From positions 278,994 to 342,993 of the forward strand of contig NZ_SLXQ01000004.1 in the NCBI RefSeq assembly GCF_004340875.1: 64,000 nucleotides of DNA, given 5' to 3'. This DNA is from Tamaricihabitans halophyticus (GTDB taxonomy: Bacteria; Actinomycetota; Actinomycetes; Mycobacteriales; Pseudonocardiaceae). Under the pieces are notes generated by a model. The model was not told where the DNA came from. It made no database searches and saw only the letters and a list, made by a program, of their open reading frames with translations. Numbering within the stretch: the first letter of the stretch is position 1; every line of letters starts with the position of its first letter. A program made the position numbers and the translations under genes. Below are positions 38,357-46,907 of this stretch, piece by piece.

Positions 38357-38602
38357 CTGGTGGTTCGCCGGGTCGAGTGCCTGGCGGGCAGGCACGCCGT
38401 GCCCGTGTCACGGCACGCGTAGGTGTGCCGAAGAGGGAACCCGGTGGGATGCCGGGACTGCCCCGCAGCGGTGTGTGGGAACGAGTGCCGTACTGACGCA
38501 CTGGGCGGATTCCCGCCTGGGAAGCGACGGCTAGTAGGTCCGTTGGCCTGTTCTGCTGACTGGTTGACGGCTGCCCACAAGTCCGAAGACCTGCCACCGG
38601 CG
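38357..38602 (+). ncRNA. Cobalamin riboswitch upstream of nrdA
   Basis: The aptamer shows GAAGAGGGAACCCGGTG, CTGCCCCGCAGCGGTGTG and the closing GTCCGAAGACCTGCCACCGG (38581-38600); GGCAGG near 38387 pairs with CCTGCC near 38590. It fills the 359-base gap before nrdA. B12-bound RNA is expected to shut down this B12-independent reductase, as known for nrdAB operons in Streptomyces that also possess the B12-dependent NrdJ. It is nearly a copy of the metE riboswitch. Confidence 0.95.
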
Positions 38603-38604
38603 CG

Positions 38605-38621
38605 CGTATCAACCCGATACG
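38605..38621 (+). promoter_or_regulatory. Hairpin after the nrdA riboswitch
   Basis: CGTATC-AACCC-GATACG forms a six-pair stem just after the aptamer. The metE leader has the same hairpin with a C-G pair replacing a T-A pair, a compensatory change. It lies 31 bases before the nrdA ATG and may belong to the expression platform. Confidence 0.55.
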
Positions 38622-38651
38622 TGTCGATCAAAGGCTCGCGAGGAGAGAGCA

Positions 38652-41084
38652 ATGAATCAGCTTGTCGCGCCACCCGCTACCGGCGAACAGGTGGCCGATC
38701 ACGAACCGGCCCCCACGGCGGACCGCCTTGTCGAGATCGTCACCGAAGCCTGTTCCGGGCTCGCCGATGTCGACCCGCGGCGGGTGATCGCCGAGACGCA
38801 ACGGATGCGCTATACCGGTATCAGCAAGGAAGAACTCGCGCTCGCGCCGATCATGACCGCCCGGGGCCTGGTCGAGCAGGAGCCCAACTACTCCGTAGTG
38901 GCCGCCCGCCTGCTGCTGGACAAGCTGCGCACCGAGGCGTTGAGTTTCCTTGCCGGGCAGGAAGTTCACGCCAGCCAGCTGACAATGACCGAGCGGTATG
39001 CCGAGTATTTCACCGCGTATCTGAACCGCGCGATCGAGCTCGGCGCGCTGGATCCCCGGCTGGCCGAGTTCAACCTCGAACGGATCATCGCGGCGTTGCG
39101 CCCCGAACGGGACCGGTCCTTCGGGCTGCTCGGCATGCAGACCCTGTATGACCGCTATTTCCTGCACCACGGTGGTGTCCGGTACGAGCTGCCCCAGGCG
39201 TTCTTCATGCGGGTGGCCATGGGCCTGGCGATCCACGAGGAAGCACCAGAGGATCGGGCGATCGAGTTCTACGAACTACTCTCCCGGTTCGCGTTCATGT
39301 GCTCGACGCCTACCCTGTTCAACGCGGGAACGACCCGGCCGCAGCTCTCATCGTGTTTCTTGACCACGGTGGACGACGACCTGGATGCGATCTTTCAGGG
39401 CGTGAAGAACAACGCCTTGCTCGCGAAGTACTCCGGTGGGTTGGGCAACGACTGGACCCCGGTGCGCGGACTCGGCGCCCATATTCGAGGCACCAACGGC
39501 ACATCGCAGGGCGTGGTGCCGTTCCTCAAGATCGCGAACGACACGGCCGTCGCGGTGAACCAGGGCGGTAAACGCAAGGGCGCGGCCTGCGCGTACCTGG
39601 AAAGCTGGCATATCGATATCGAGGACTTCCTCGAACTGCGCAAGAACACCGGCGACGACCGGCGCCGAACACACGATATGAACACCGCGAACTGGGTGCC
39701 GGACGAGTTCCTGCGCCGGGTGCGCGCCGATGAGCAGTGGACGCTGCTCTCGCCGGACGAGGCTCCCGATCTGCATGAGCTGTACGGGCTCGAATTCGCC
39801 GAACGCTACCGGCACTACGAGCGCGCAGCCGAAGCCGGCGAGCTCAGTGTGCACCGCAAGGTCCGCGCCGTGGACCTCTGGCGGCGGATGCTCACCATGC
39901 TGTTCGAAACCGGACACCCGTGGATCACCTTCAAGGACGCCTGTAATCTGCGGTCCCCGCAGCAACATGCCGGCAGGGTGCACTCGTCGAACCTGTGTAC
40001 CGAAATCACCCTGAACACCTCCGCTGACGAGGTGGCGGTATGCAATCTCGGTTCGGTGAACCTGCCGGCGCATATCGTCAACGGTGAACTCAACCACGAG
40101 TCGCTCGGCGACACCGTGCGGACCGCCGTGCGCATGCTCGACAACGTCATCGACATCAACTTCTACACCATCCCCGAGGCGCGGGCTTCGAACCTGCGGC
40201 ACCGCCCGGTCGGGCTCGGCGTGATGGGCTTCGCCGACGCGCTCAGCGAGCTTGGCCTGCCGATCGAATCGCCCATGGCCGTCGAGTTCGCCGACCGGAG
40301 CACCGAAGCGCTCAGCTACCATGCGATCGTCGCCTCCGCGGATCTCGCCGCCGAACGTGGCGTTTATCCCTCGTTCGACGGATCACTGTGGAGCCAGGGC
40401 ATTCTGCCGATCGATTCGGTGGACTTGTTGCGCGCCGCGCGAGCGGATTCCGAGCTCGCCGTGGATACGTCGAGCACATTGGACTGGGCGGGCCTGCGCG
40501 ATCGCGTGCGTAGCAGCGGCATGCGCAACTCGAACGTCCTGGCGATCGCGCCAACCGCCACGATCTCGAACATCTGCGGGGTCAGCCAGTCGATCGAGCC
40601 GATCTTCCGTAACCTCTATGTCAAAGCCAATATGTCTGGCGACTTCACCGTGGTGAACCCGGTGCTGGTTCGGGAGCTCAAGGACCGCGGGCTCTGGGAC
40701 GATCAGCTCGTCGCGGAGCTGAAGTTTCACGACGGGGCGATCGCCAACATCGAGCGGATACCCGAAGAACTCAAACGGCTGTTCGCGACCGCATTCGAGA
40801 TCGACAGCCGCTGGTTGATCGAAGCCGCGTCCCGGCGGCAGAAATGGCTCGATCAGGCCCAGTCGCTGAATCTCTACCTTGCCGAACCCAGCGGCCGCAA
40901 GCTCGACGAGTTGTATCAGCTTGCCTGGTGCAAGGGCCTGAAAACCACGTACTACCTCCGCACGCAGAGCGCTACCCAGGTCGAGAAGAGCACCCTTGCC
41001 GGCACCGACGGCAGGCTCAACGCGGTCTCGCCGGTTGCCCAGGCGTGCGCCATCGACGACCAGGACTGCGAGGCATGCCAGTGA
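38652..41084 (+). CDS. nrdA: Ribonucleotide reductase class I, catalytic alpha subunit
   Basis: An 810-residue class I alpha subunit that reduces ribonucleoside diphosphates. Visible active-site elements are a substrate-loop Cys in QLSSCFLTT (~232), the finger-loop NLCTEI (Asn-Cys-Glu, ~446) and the C-terminal redox pair in CEACQ (Cys 806 and 809). Radical-transfer residues should lie in the YLRTQSATQ region. The N-terminus lacks a recognisable ATP-cone, so dATP inhibition may be absent or weak. The ATG is preceded by GAGGAG. nrdB overlaps the 3' end. The cobalamin riboswitch upstream implies that a B12-dependent class II enzyme exists elsewhere in the genome. Confidence 0.96.
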   Translation: MNQLVAPPATGEQVADHEPAPTADRLVEIVTEACSGLADVDPRRVIAETQRMRYTGISKEELALAPIMTARGLVEQEPNYSVVAARLLLDKLRTEALSFLAGQEVHASQLTMTERYAEYFTAYLNRAIELGALDPRLAEFNLERIIAALRPERDRSFGLLGMQTLYDRYFLHHGGVRYELPQAFFMRVAMGLAIHEEAPEDRAIEFYELLSRFAFMCSTPTLFNAGTTRPQLSSCFLTTVDDDLDAIFQGVKNNALLAKYSGGLGNDWTPVRGLGAHIRGTNGTSQGVVPFLKIANDTAVAVNQGGKRKGAACAYLESWHIDIEDFLELRKNTGDDRRRTHDMNTANWVPDEFLRRVRADEQWTLLSPDEAPDLHELYGLEFAERYRHYERAAEAGELSVHRKVRAVDLWRRMLTMLFETGHPWITFKDACNLRSPQQHAGRVHSSNLCTEITLNTSADEVAVCNLGSVNLPAHIVNGELNHESLGDTVRTAVRMLDNVIDINFYTIPEARASNLRHRPVGLGVMGFADALSELGLPIESPMAVEFADRSTEALSYHAIVASADLAAERGVYPSFDGSLWSQGILPIDSVDLLRAARADSELAVDTSSTLDWAGLRDRVRSSGMRNSNVLAIAPTATISNICGVSQSIEPIFRNLYVKANMSGDFTVVNPVLVRELKDRGLWDDQLVAELKFHDGAIANIERIPEELKRLFATAFEIDSRWLIEAASRRQKWLDQAQSLNLYLAEPSGRKLDELYQLAWCKGLKTTYYLRTQSATQVEKSTLAGTDGRLNAVSPVAQACAIDDQDCEACQ

Positions 41085-42160
41085 CCACATCGGACGTTTC
41101 AGCCGTGAACGCGAGCGGACTTGGTGACATCGACCGAACCGGTGTGCGGGTCACGGTCGAGGACAAATCCATGATCAACGCCCGAGCGGACGTGAACCAG
41201 CTACTGCCGCTCAAGTACCACTGGGCGTGGGAGAAGTACCTCGCTGGCTGCGCGAATCACTGGATGCCCACCGAGATCGGGATGCAGCAGGACGTCGCGC
41301 TGTGGAAGTCGGCGGACGGTCTCACTCCGGCCGAGCGACGAATGCTCAAGCGCAACCTCGGCTTCTTCGCCACCTCCGAATCGCTGGTAGCGAACAACAT
41401 CGTGCTCGCCGTGTACCGCCAGCTGAGCAACCCGGAGTGCCGGCAGTATCTGCTGCGCCAGGCCTTCGAGGAAGCGGTGCACACCCATGCCTTCGAGTAC
41501 ATCTGCGAAAGCCTCGGCCTCGACGAGGGCGAACTGTTCAATATGTACCGCGAGGTACCGTCCATTACCGACAAGGCCGCGTGGGCGCTGGAGTACACCC
41601 GCAGTTTGGAGGATCCCGAGTTCCGTACCGGTACCCCGGCGGCGAACCAGGCCTTCCTTCGCGATCTGATCGCGTTCTACGTGGTCTTCGAGGGCATGTG
41701 GTTCTACACCGGGTTCGCCCAGGTGCTCTCGCTGGGTCGACGGAACAAGATGGTCGGCATCGCCGAGCAGTACCAGTACATCCTGCGGGACGAGTCGATC
41801 CACCTGAACTTCGGTATCGACGCGATCAACCAGATCAAGCTGGAGAACCCACAACTGTGGAGTTCCGAGTTCCAGCGCGAGGTCCGTACCATGCTGGCGG
41901 AGGGCTGCGAGCTGGAGATCGCCTACAGCCAGGACACCATGCCGGACGGCATGCTGGGGATGACCGCGGACTCGTGCACGCAGTACATGCGGTTCATCGC
42001 CAATCGACGCTGCGCCCAGCTCGGTCTGGAACCGGTGTTCCCACCCGCGGACAATCCGTTCGGCTGGATGTCCGAAACGATGGACCTGCGCAAGGAGAAG
42101 AACTTCTTCGAGACCAGGGTCGTGGAATACCAGACCGGCGGCACGCTCGACTGGAACTAG
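41081..42160 (+). CDS. nrdB: Ribonucleotide reductase class Ic-like beta (radical) subunit
   Basis: A 359-residue R2 protein. Metal ligands are E100 (ATSESL), E131 and H134 (EEAVHTH), E204 (EGMWFY), E238 and H241 (DESIH). At the place of the radical Tyr (Tyr122 in E. coli, four residues after the His ligand) there is F138, in HTHAF. The first ligand is Glu rather than Asp. Both features define class Ic enzymes (Chlamydia type), which use a Mn/Fe cofactor instead of a tyrosyl radical. Start: GTG 41081 overlaps the nrdA stop as GTGA with GAGG 7 bases upstream; ATG 41075 is the alternative. Confidence 0.95.
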   Translation: MTTSDVSAVNASGLGDIDRTGVRVTVEDKSMINARADVNQLLPLKYHWAWEKYLAGCANHWMPTEIGMQQDVALWKSADGLTPAERRMLKRNLGFFATSESLVANNIVLAVYRQLSNPECRQYLLRQAFEEAVHTHAFEYICESLGLDEGELFNMYREVPSITDKAAWALEYTRSLEDPEFRTGTPAANQAFLRDLIAFYVVFEGMWFYTGFAQVLSLGRRNKMVGIAEQYQYILRDESIHLNFGIDAINQIKLENPQLWSSEFQREVRTMLAEGCELEIAYSQDTMPDGMLGMTADSCTQYMRFIANRRCAQLGLEPVFPPADNPFGWMSETMDLRKEKNFFETRVVEYQTGGTLDWN

Positions 42161-42171
42161 CTCCGCGCACG

Positions 42172-42211
42172 CTCGGTGACCGCGCTCGTCAAAGTCGGCG
42201 CGGTCACCGAG
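42172..42211 (+). terminator. Terminator hairpin after nrdB
   Basis: CTCGGTGACCGCGC (42172-42185) pairs perfectly over 14 bases with GCGCGGTCACCGAG (42198-42211), loop of 12. It begins 12 bases after the nrdB stop. No T-run follows, as is usual in actinomycetes. Confidence 0.75.
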
Positions 42212-42394
42212 TCCGCGATCTGAAGAGAAACCGTTGGTGAGGGGTGCGGCAGCCGGGGTCCGTTGAACCACATTTCTTCAGGATCTTGCTGTTACTCCGT
42301 GCGGTGGCTGCTGTGACTTTTCGTGTTCGCGTTCTTCAGGTTAGCGTGCTTATCGGGGTGAACGAGGAGATCGCCGGGCTACACCTGACCGCAA

Positions 42395-42414
42395 TCTTTA
42401 GGGATCTTGCGGTT
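42395..42414. repeat. Dispersed intergenic repeat, copy B
   Basis: TCTTTAGGGATCTTGCGGTT is identical over 20 bases to copy A at 8053-8072. Here it sits within a hairpin whose arms are ACCGCAA (42388-42394) and TTGCGGT. Confidence 0.75.
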
Positions 42415-42421
42415 GGTGCAC

Positions 42422-42463
42422 GCTCGGTGACCGCGTTTTCGAAGGTGAGCGCGGTCACCGAGC
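42422..42463 (-). terminator. Terminator hairpin after metE
   Basis: GCTCGGTGACCGCG (42422-42435) pairs perfectly with CGCGGTCACCGAGC (42450-42463), loop of 14. It lies 12 bases past the metE stop on the minus strand and shares the 13-base arm CTCGGTGACCGCG with the nrdB terminator. Confidence 0.75.
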
Positions 42464-42475
42464 GAGCTAGTCGAG

Positions 42476-44755
42476 TTAGGCCCGTGCCGCCTTGGCTGCT
42501 CCGACCATGTGCCGGAGGGCGGGTTCCACCTCCGGGTAACCGCGGGTCTTCAACCCGCAGTCCGGATTCGCCCAGAGCCGTTCCGCCGGAACCGCGTCCG
42601 CCGCCAATCGCAGCAGCTCGGCCATCGACGCCTCGTCCGGCACCAGCGGCGAGTGAATGTCATAGACACCGGGGCCAACCCCGCGCCGGAACCCGATCGC
42701 GCGCAGGTCCTCCAGTACCTCCATTTTGGACCGTGCCGCCTCGATGGTAGTGACATCGGCGTCCAACCCGTCGATCGCCTCGATGACGTCGCCGAATTCC
42801 GAGTAGCACAGGTGCGTGTGGATCTGCGTCCCCTCGGCGGCACCCGCGGTCGCCAGCCGGAACGACTCGACCGCCCACTCGAGATACTCGGCGCGGTCAC
42901 GTGCCCGCAACGGCAGCAGCTCCCGCAGGGCCGGTTCGTCCACTTGGATCACCCCGATGCCCGCGGCCTCGAGATCGGATACCTCATCCCGCAACGCGAG
43001 CGCCACCTGCCGCGCGGTGTCCGCGAGTGGCTGGTCGTCGCGCACGAAGGACCAGGCGAGGATCGTCACCGGGCCGGTGAGCATGCCTTTCACGGGTTTC
43101 GTAGTGAGCGACTGCGCATAGCCGCTCCACTCCACCGTCATCGCCGCCGGCCGGGAGACGTCACCATGCAGGATCGGCGGGCGTACGCATCGCGATCCGT
43201 AGGACTGCACCCAGCCGTGCTCGGTGGCCGCGAAGCCATCCAACAGTTCCGCGAAGTACTGCACCATGTCGTTGCGTTCGGGTTCGCCGTGCACCAGCAC
43301 ATCGAGCCCGAGCTCCTCCTGCAGCCGGATCACCCGTGCCACCTCGGCACGCATCCGCTCCCGGTACTCCGACTCATCGATCCGGTCCGCCCGGAGGTCC
43401 GCTCGCGCCTGGCGAATCTCGGCGGTCTGCGGGAACGAACCGATAGTCGTGGTCGCGAACGATGGCAGGCCGAGCTGGGCGCGCTGGGCGATAGCCCGCT
43501 CCTCGTAGTCGACCCGCTTGGCGTCCTCGGGGCGCAAGGCCGCGATCCTGGCGCGAACCCGCTCATCGGTCGCGCCCCCGGTGCTGGCCATCGCGTTATC
43601 CGCCGCCCACAACGCATCCCGCTGTCCGCCTGCCAACGCATCGGCGAGCAGCGCGACTTCGGCCACCTTCTGCTTGGCGAACGCCAGCCGGTTGGCCACC
43701 GCCGGTTCCAGCGCGGTCTCCGCGTCGAGGTCGTAGGGCACATGCAGCAGGGAGCACGATGTGGATACCGACACCTCGGCGACCGAGCCGAGCAGCGTGG
43801 CGCACTTCGACAGCGCCGCCCGCAGGTCGGTACGCCACACGTTACGACCGTCCACTACTCCGGCGAGCACGGTCTTGGCACGCATCCCGCCGAGACTCGC
43901 GATCCGGTCAGCGGTATCCGGCGCGGAGACCAGGTCCACCGCGATCGCCTCGACCGCGGTATCGGCCAGCACCGGAAGCGCCGCACCCAGGTCGCCGAAG
44001 TAGCTGGCCACGACCAGCTTCGGCCGGTTCGTCAGCTCGGCCAGCTGGTCGTAGGCCCTGCGTAGCGCGCCGAGTTCGGCCTCGGTGCGGTCACCGACGA
44101 AGGCCGGTTCGTCCAGCTGTACCCATTCCGCGCCGGCCTCGGCGAGCTGGGCGAGTAGCTCCGCGTAGCGTTCTACCAAGCCGTCCAACAGGTCCAGCGT
44201 GCGGAAATCCGCTGGCGCGAACTCATCGGGTTTAGCGAGCAATAGGAACGACACCGGGCCGACGAGCACTGGCCGAGTACGCACGCCAAGGGCTTCGGCT
44301 TCGCGGAACTCGGCGACCGGCTTGTCCCCGACCAGCCGGAACTCGGTGCCTGGCCCCAGTTCCGGAACCAGGTAGTGGTAGTTGGTGTCGAACCACTTGG
44401 TCATCTCGAGCGGTTGCGCCGTGCCGGAGCCCCGCGCCATCGCGAAGTAGGTGTCCACATCAGACAGTCCAAGTGCACGGAACCGATCAGGGATGGCATC
44501 GAAAAGTACCGCGGCGTCCAGAACCTGGTCATAGTAGGAAAACGTGTTACTCGGTACGGAGTCAAGGCGGGCGGCGGCGAGTTCCCGCCAGGAGTCCGCG
44601 CGCAGCCCGGTCGCTACCTCGCGCAGTTCCGCAAGGTCGATTCGTCCCGACCAGTAGCGTTCCAGTGCTCGTTTGAGTTCCCGACGTGGGCCAATGCGGG
44701 GGTAGCCGAGCACGGTAGCGCCGATCCGAGCGGTATCCGGTTCGGTGTTGGTCAT
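42476..44755 (-). CDS. metE: Cobalamin-independent methionine synthase MetE
   Basis: A 759-residue MetE that transfers a methyl group from 5-methyltetrahydropteroyltriglutamate to homocysteine without B12. The N-terminal half starts [21 protein letters not shown]; the catalytic half has TTIGSFPQT and the zinc site [10 protein letters not shown] (His and Cys near residue 645) with NPDCGLKTR (Cys near 731). Length is normal. ATG 44755 is preceded by GAGGAGAGAG; the frame stays open upstream through the riboswitch but that extension is not translated sequence. The cobalamin riboswitch upstream should repress it when B12 is available for MetH. Confidence 0.97.
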   Translation of the reverse strand: MTNTEPDTARIGATVLGYPRIGPRRELKRALERYWSGRIDLAELREVATGLRADSWRELAAARLDSVPSNTFSYYDQVLDAAVLFDAIPDRFRALGLSDVDTYFAMARGSGTAQPLEMTKWFDTNYHYLVPELGPGTEFRLVGDKPVAEFREAEALGVRTRPVLVGPVSFLLLAKPDEFAPADFRTLDLLDGLVERYAELLAQLAEAGAEWVQLDEPAFVGDRTEAELGALRRAYDQLAELTNRPKLVVASYFGDLGAALPVLADTAVEAIAVDLVSAPDTADRIASLGGMRAKTVLAGVVDGRNVWRTDLRAALSKCATLLGSVAEVSVSTSCSLLHVPYDLDAETALEPAVANRLAFAKQKVAEVALLADALAGGQRDALWAADNAMASTGGATDERVRARIAALRPEDAKRVDYEERAIAQRAQLGLPSFATTTIGSFPQTAEIRQARADLRADRIDESEYRERMRAEVARVIRLQEELGLDVLVHGEPERNDMVQYFAELLDGFAATEHGWVQSYGSRCVRPPILHGDVSRPAAMTVEWSGYAQSLTTKPVKGMLTGPVTILAWSFVRDDQPLADTARQVALALRDEVSDLEAAGIGVIQVDEPALRELLPLRARDRAEYLEWAVESFRLATAGAAEGTQIHTHLCYSEFGDVIEAIDGLDADVTTIEAARSKMEVLEDLRAIGFRRGVGPGVYDIHSPLVPDEASMAELLRLAADAVPAERLWANPDCGLKTRGYPEVEPALRHMVGAAKAARA

Positions 44756-44882
44756 TGCTCTCTCCTCGTGAGCGTTGACCTCGAGACAAGCGAGCACCGG
44801 ATAGGTGGAACACACCATCGGACGTCCCGAACGCCATGGACCACCGGAGCGGTGTCGGACCTTCCCTCGAGGTCGCGGACCG

Positions 44883-44905
44883 ACACGCATCGGGTTGATG
44901 CGTGT
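44883..44905 (-). promoter_or_regulatory. Hairpin after the metE riboswitch
   Basis: On the minus strand ACACGCATC pairs with GATGCGTGT around an AACCC loop. It occupies the same place relative to the aptamer as the nrdA leader hairpin and differs from it by a compensatory pair. About 127 bases separate it from the metE start. Confidence 0.55.
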
Positions 44906-44906
44906 A

Positions 44907-45143
44907 CCGGTGGCAGGTCTTCGGACTCGTGAGCACCCGTCACACCAGTCGACAGAACCGGTCAACGAACCTACTTGCCGCCGCTTCCCAGACGCGAAAT
45001 TCGCCCAGTGCTCCAAATACGGCTTTCGTTCCCACACACCGCTGCGGGGCAGTCCCGGAATCGCACCGGGTTCCCTCTTCGGCATGTCGCGCCTCATCGC
45101 GCGTCATACTCGCCCGCCAGGCACCCACCCGGCGAACCACCAG
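44907..45143 (-). ncRNA. Cobalamin riboswitch upstream of metE
   Basis: Reading the minus strand: CTGGTGGTTCGCCGGGT (complement of 45127-45143), GAAGAGGGAACCCGGTG, CTGCCCCGCAGCGGTGTG and GTCCGAAGACCTGCCACCGG (complement of 44907-44926). These are the conserved cobalamin aptamer segments. The 525-base gap 44756-45280 is otherwise empty apart from leader RNA and the promoter of the divergent P450. Confidence 0.95.
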
Positions 45144-45280
45144 CGTCATCGACCTTACTCGATCTTCCGGAACACACAATGCCCAGCCGGCGAGGATAAA
45201 TTGACCACTTGCCAATAAGGCCCATCCGCGCGACAGTGATAGATGTCAGCCGTGTTTCTCTCAACGGGGAGCTGATCACT

Positions 45281-46732
45281 ATGCCGTCCACCGTCCGCAA
45301 GGCACTCGACGCGGTTCGCGGACCGACACCGCTGCTTGTCGCCGCGCCACTGCCGCGCAAGGTGGACGAAGCGATGGCGAATATGCGCGGGCCCCGGCGG
45401 CCATTGGCGACGCCGCCGCCGGGGAGCGACCTGCGCCCGGTGATGGGTGACGGTGGACTGCCCTTGCTCGGCTACAGCATCGAGGTCATGCGCAACGGTT
45501 ATGCGGTGGCCCGCCGCCGGTATGCCGAATACGGACCGGTGTCCTGGATGAGTTTCCTCGGGATGCGCATGGTCGGCGTCGCCGGCCCGGAGGCCACTCA
45601 GACCGTCCTGATCAACAAGGACAAGGCGTTCTCGCAGGACGGTTGGGTCACCATGATCGACCGGTTCTTCCACCGCGGCTTGATGCTGCTCGATTTCGAC
45701 GAGCACCTGACCCATCGGCGGATCATGCAGGAGGCGTTCACCTCCGAACGGCTAGCCGGCTACACCGAGCAGGTAGGGCCGTGTGTCCGCGAGGCACTAC
45801 CCCACTGGCGGACCGGCGAGCCGTTCCAGATCTATCCGGAACTCAAACAGCTGACCCTGGATATCGCGACCCGGGTGTTCATGGACGAACGCAGCGGCGC
45901 GGAAGCAGACCGGGTGAACAAGGCCTTTGTCGACGCGGTGCGCGCGCCGACGGCGTTGCTGCGCGCGCCGATCCCCGGTGGGCGGTGGCGGGCCGGCCTC
46001 CAGGGCAGGCAGGTACTCGAGCGCTACTTCGCCGATAACCTGCCCGCGAAACGGCGCAGTAATGGGCGTGATCTGTTCTCCGCGTTGTGCCACGCCACCA
46101 CGCCGGACGGCGAGCGGTTCAGCGACGAGGACGTCATCAATCACATGATCTTCCTGATGATGGCCGCCCACGACACCACGACCATTACCACCTCGGCCGC
46201 CACCTACTTCCTCGCCAAGCATCCGGAATGGCAGCAGAAGGCCCGCGAGGAGAGCCTCGCACTTGGCGATGAACCACTGGACATGGCCGCGCTGGATCAG
46301 CTGCACACGCTTGATCTGGTCATCAAGGAATCCCTGCGGCTTCTCGCGCCGGTGCCCACCTATATGCGCCGGGCAGTCACCGATACCGAGGTCGCCGGGC
46401 ACTACATCCCCAAGGGCATGATCACCATCGTCTCCCCCGCGGTGAATCATTTCGACCCGGAATACTGGACCAACCCGGACGAGTTCGATCCCGATCGGTT
46501 CAGCGAAGGACGCAGGGAGGACAAGGGCCACCGGTTCGCCTGGCTGCCGTTCGGCGGTGGCGTGCACAAGTGCATCGGACTGCACTTCGGCACGCTCGAG
46601 GTGAAAACCCTGTTGCACGAGATGCTGCGGAACTACGACTGGTCGGTCCCCGCCGACTACGAGGTGCGCTGGGACTTCACGTCGTTGCCGATTCCGGTGG
46701 ATGGACTACCGATTGTGCTCAGTCGAAGGTGA
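45281..46732 (+). CDS. Cytochrome P450
   Basis: A 483-residue P450, longer than the first. Seen: I-helix AAHDTTTITTS (~295), ExxR in KESLRLLAPVPTYMRR (~349) and heme loop FGGGVHKCIGLHFGTLEVK with the axial Cys near 431. The His-Asp-Thr I-helix and FGGGxHKCIG heme loop recall CYP51/CYP120-like enzymes; the substrate is unknown. ATG 45281 has GGGGAG 9 bases upstream; a start at 45209 adds 24 unconserved residues. It is divergent from the metE leader and has no partner ferredoxin gene nearby. Confidence 0.9.
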   Translation: MPSTVRKALDAVRGPTPLLVAAPLPRKVDEAMANMRGPRRPLATPPPGSDLRPVMGDGGLPLLGYSIEVMRNGYAVARRRYAEYGPVSWMSFLGMRMVGVAGPEATQTVLINKDKAFSQDGWVTMIDRFFHRGLMLLDFDEHLTHRRIMQEAFTSERLAGYTEQVGPCVREALPHWRTGEPFQIYPELKQLTLDIATRVFMDERSGAEADRVNKAFVDAVRAPTALLRAPIPGGRWRAGLQGRQVLERYFADNLPAKRRSNGRDLFSALCHATTPDGERFSDEDVINHMIFLMMAAHDTTTITTSAATYFLAKHPEWQQKAREESLALGDEPLDMAALDQLHTLDLVIKESLRLLAPVPTYMRRAVTDTEVAGHYIPKGMITIVSPAVNHFDPEYWTNPDEFDPDRFSEGRREDKGHRFAWLPFGGGVHKCIGLHFGTLEVKTLLHEMLRNYDWSVPADYEVRWDFTSLPIPVDGLPIVLSRR

Positions 46733-46907
46733 TCAACAACACGCCCCGTGAGGCTTGTGCCCCGGACCCACCCGTTCGGTGATCGTATTCTAGGCTCTGC
46801 GTTAACCGGGATGATCTACATCGTGTAATTTTCCACCTACTGTATGCCTCATCTGCCAAACTCATTAGACTCTCCGCACGCCCAGTTACGTTGCGAAGAG
46901 GTGCGCA

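Larger units (their letters stand above)
42161..42475. other. Convergent nrdB-metE intergenic region with repeats
   Basis: No gene is credible in these 315 bases. They hold two long hairpins with the same arm sequence (42172-42211 and 42422-42463) and three copies or fragments of a dispersed intergenic motif (around 42271-42292, 42322-42350 and 42395-42414). Confidence 0.6.

Noticed and set aside
42509..44065. 518-residue plus-strand frame opposite metE
   Set aside because: metE is unmistakable on the minus strand; the antisense translation is Arg/Pro/Gly-rich with no recognisable domain.
44756..45097. In-frame N-terminal extension of metE
   Set aside because: It would translate the cobalamin riboswitch; a strong ribosome-binding site precedes ATG 44755 and the protein from there has normal MetE length.
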